A stretch of 64,000 nucleotides of DNA from Alphaproteobacteria bacterium (GTDB taxonomy: Bacteria > Pseudomonadota > Alphaproteobacteria > Geminicoccales > Geminicoccaceae): the NCBI GenBank assembly GCA_026982705.1, contig JALSGP010000019.1:1-64000 (forward strand). The letters are read 5' to 3'. The first letter of the stretch is position 1. Every line of letters starts with the position of its first letter. Below the pieces are notes generated by a model. That model ran no database searches. It had not been told where the DNA came from and saw nothing but the letters and a program-made list of their open reading frames with translations. A program made the position numbers and the translations under genes. Below are positions 63,732-64,000 of the stretch, one piece after another.

Positions 63732-64000
63732 TCAGTAGAGACCGGTCACCGCGGCGGTGGTCTCGCGGCGGCGCCCGGTGACGCGCACCGGATAGCCGCG
63801 GCGGGCCACCAGTTCCGCCTCCACCAGATCCCAGTCGATCTCGTGGGCGCGGGCACCGGCCCTGCGGCGGATGTGGTCGAAGGCGCCGGCGGGCGGCGGC
63901 TTCGGCGTCATGGTGTAGCGGATCTCCAGCTCGTCGAGCTGGTCGTAGTCGGGATGGGCCTCGAGCCAGAGCTCGCCCCCGTGCCAGCCCACCTTGATCG
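63732..64000 (-). CDS. L,D-transpeptidase (YkuD) family protein, C-terminal fragment cut by window edge
   Basis: Only the last 89 or so codons are in view and the frame is open to base 64000. The start of the visible part, KVGWHGGELWLEAHPDYDQL, matches the segment that follows the catalytic domain of periplasmic L,D-transpeptidases. A 70-residue tail follows (MTPKPPPAGAFDHIRRRAGA, DLVEAELVARRGYPVRVTGR). These enzymes make 3-3 peptidoglycan cross-links or anchor proteins. The catalytic Cys-His motif lies outside the window, so the call rests on the tail alone. Confidence 0.65.
   Translation of the reverse strand, partial: IKVGWHGGELWLEAHPDYDQLDELEIRYTMTPKPPPAGAFDHIRRRAGARAHEIDWDLVEAELVARRGYPVRVTGRRRETTAAVTGLY

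Overview
The window is very GC-rich chromosomal DNA of an alphaproteobacterium, probably of Rhodospirillales type; the family-level guess is an inference. The class assignment rests on gene orders typical of alphaproteobacteria (gpmI / EnvC-like / ctpA / divergent polysaccharide deacetylase / rppH; 4.5S RNA / dnaX / ybaB / recR; murA / DUF2948 / hisD / UPF0262 / LMW phosphatase; chorismate mutase / hisC / prephenate dehydrogenase; fliF-G-H-N-motA-flbD-flhA-flhF-flhG). It is supported by TTAA-N7-TTAA (CtrA-type) boxes in front of motility genes and by -10 elements of the Caulobacter housekeeping kind (GCTANAWC).

Layout. 1-5.7 kb: a type I secretion system (adaptor and LapB-like ABC exporter leftward, TolC rightward) with no visible cargo. 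5.7-12.6 kb: a CtrA-boxed orphan gene, then the gpmI-to-rppH envelope operon. 12.6-15.1 kb: two stand-alone PAS proteins and a methyl-accepting signalling protein. 15.1-19.6 kb: two gene deserts around one small cupin gene. 19.6-29.6 kb: a nine-gene leftward flagellar operon with candidate CtrA sites before fliF and before flbD. 29.7-32.6 kb: aromatic/histidine amino-acid genes. 32.7-38.6 kb: Tat-exported multicopper oxidase, a zinc-ribbon protein, glmS, and a 2-hydroxyacid dehydrogenase with an HpcH/HpaI aldolase. 38.7-45.1 kb: a heptaheme cytochrome c fused to a cytochrome b membrane domain, gamma-carbonic anhydrase, malonyl-CoA synthetase, an unknown secreted protein and an SLC13 transporter. 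45.3-51.7 kb: dcd-murA-DUF2948-hisD-UPF0262-phosphatase, a CAU tRNA and nadE. 51.7-54.2 kb: panE and an AAE3-type acyl-CoA synthetase. 54.3-59.2 kb: SRP RNA, dnaX, ybaB, recR, def, fmt, truA. 59.2-64 kb: dapD-dapE-membrane protein, a CobW GTPase, a Prx6-type peroxiredoxin and the end of an L,D-transpeptidase.

Most of the window is ordinary core genome. Three things stand out. (1) The deserts at 6.2-6.75, 15.1-16.27 and 16.64-19.64 kb almost lack the dinucleotide TA (two in about 2.95 kb of the largest by hand count). They therefore carry very long empty open frames on both strands, and the largest has a perfect 17-bp-arm palindrome at its centre. (2) Five promoters share one geometry, TTAA-N7-half-site-N9-(-10 octamer); they precede fliF, flbD, both PAS genes and a 125-residue orphan, which points to a CtrA motility regulon with an unknown member. 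(3) There is a split PAS + PAS + MCP module and a seven-CxxCH cytochrome c / cytochrome b fusion. No CRISPR array, insertion sequence, integrase or phage gene was seen.
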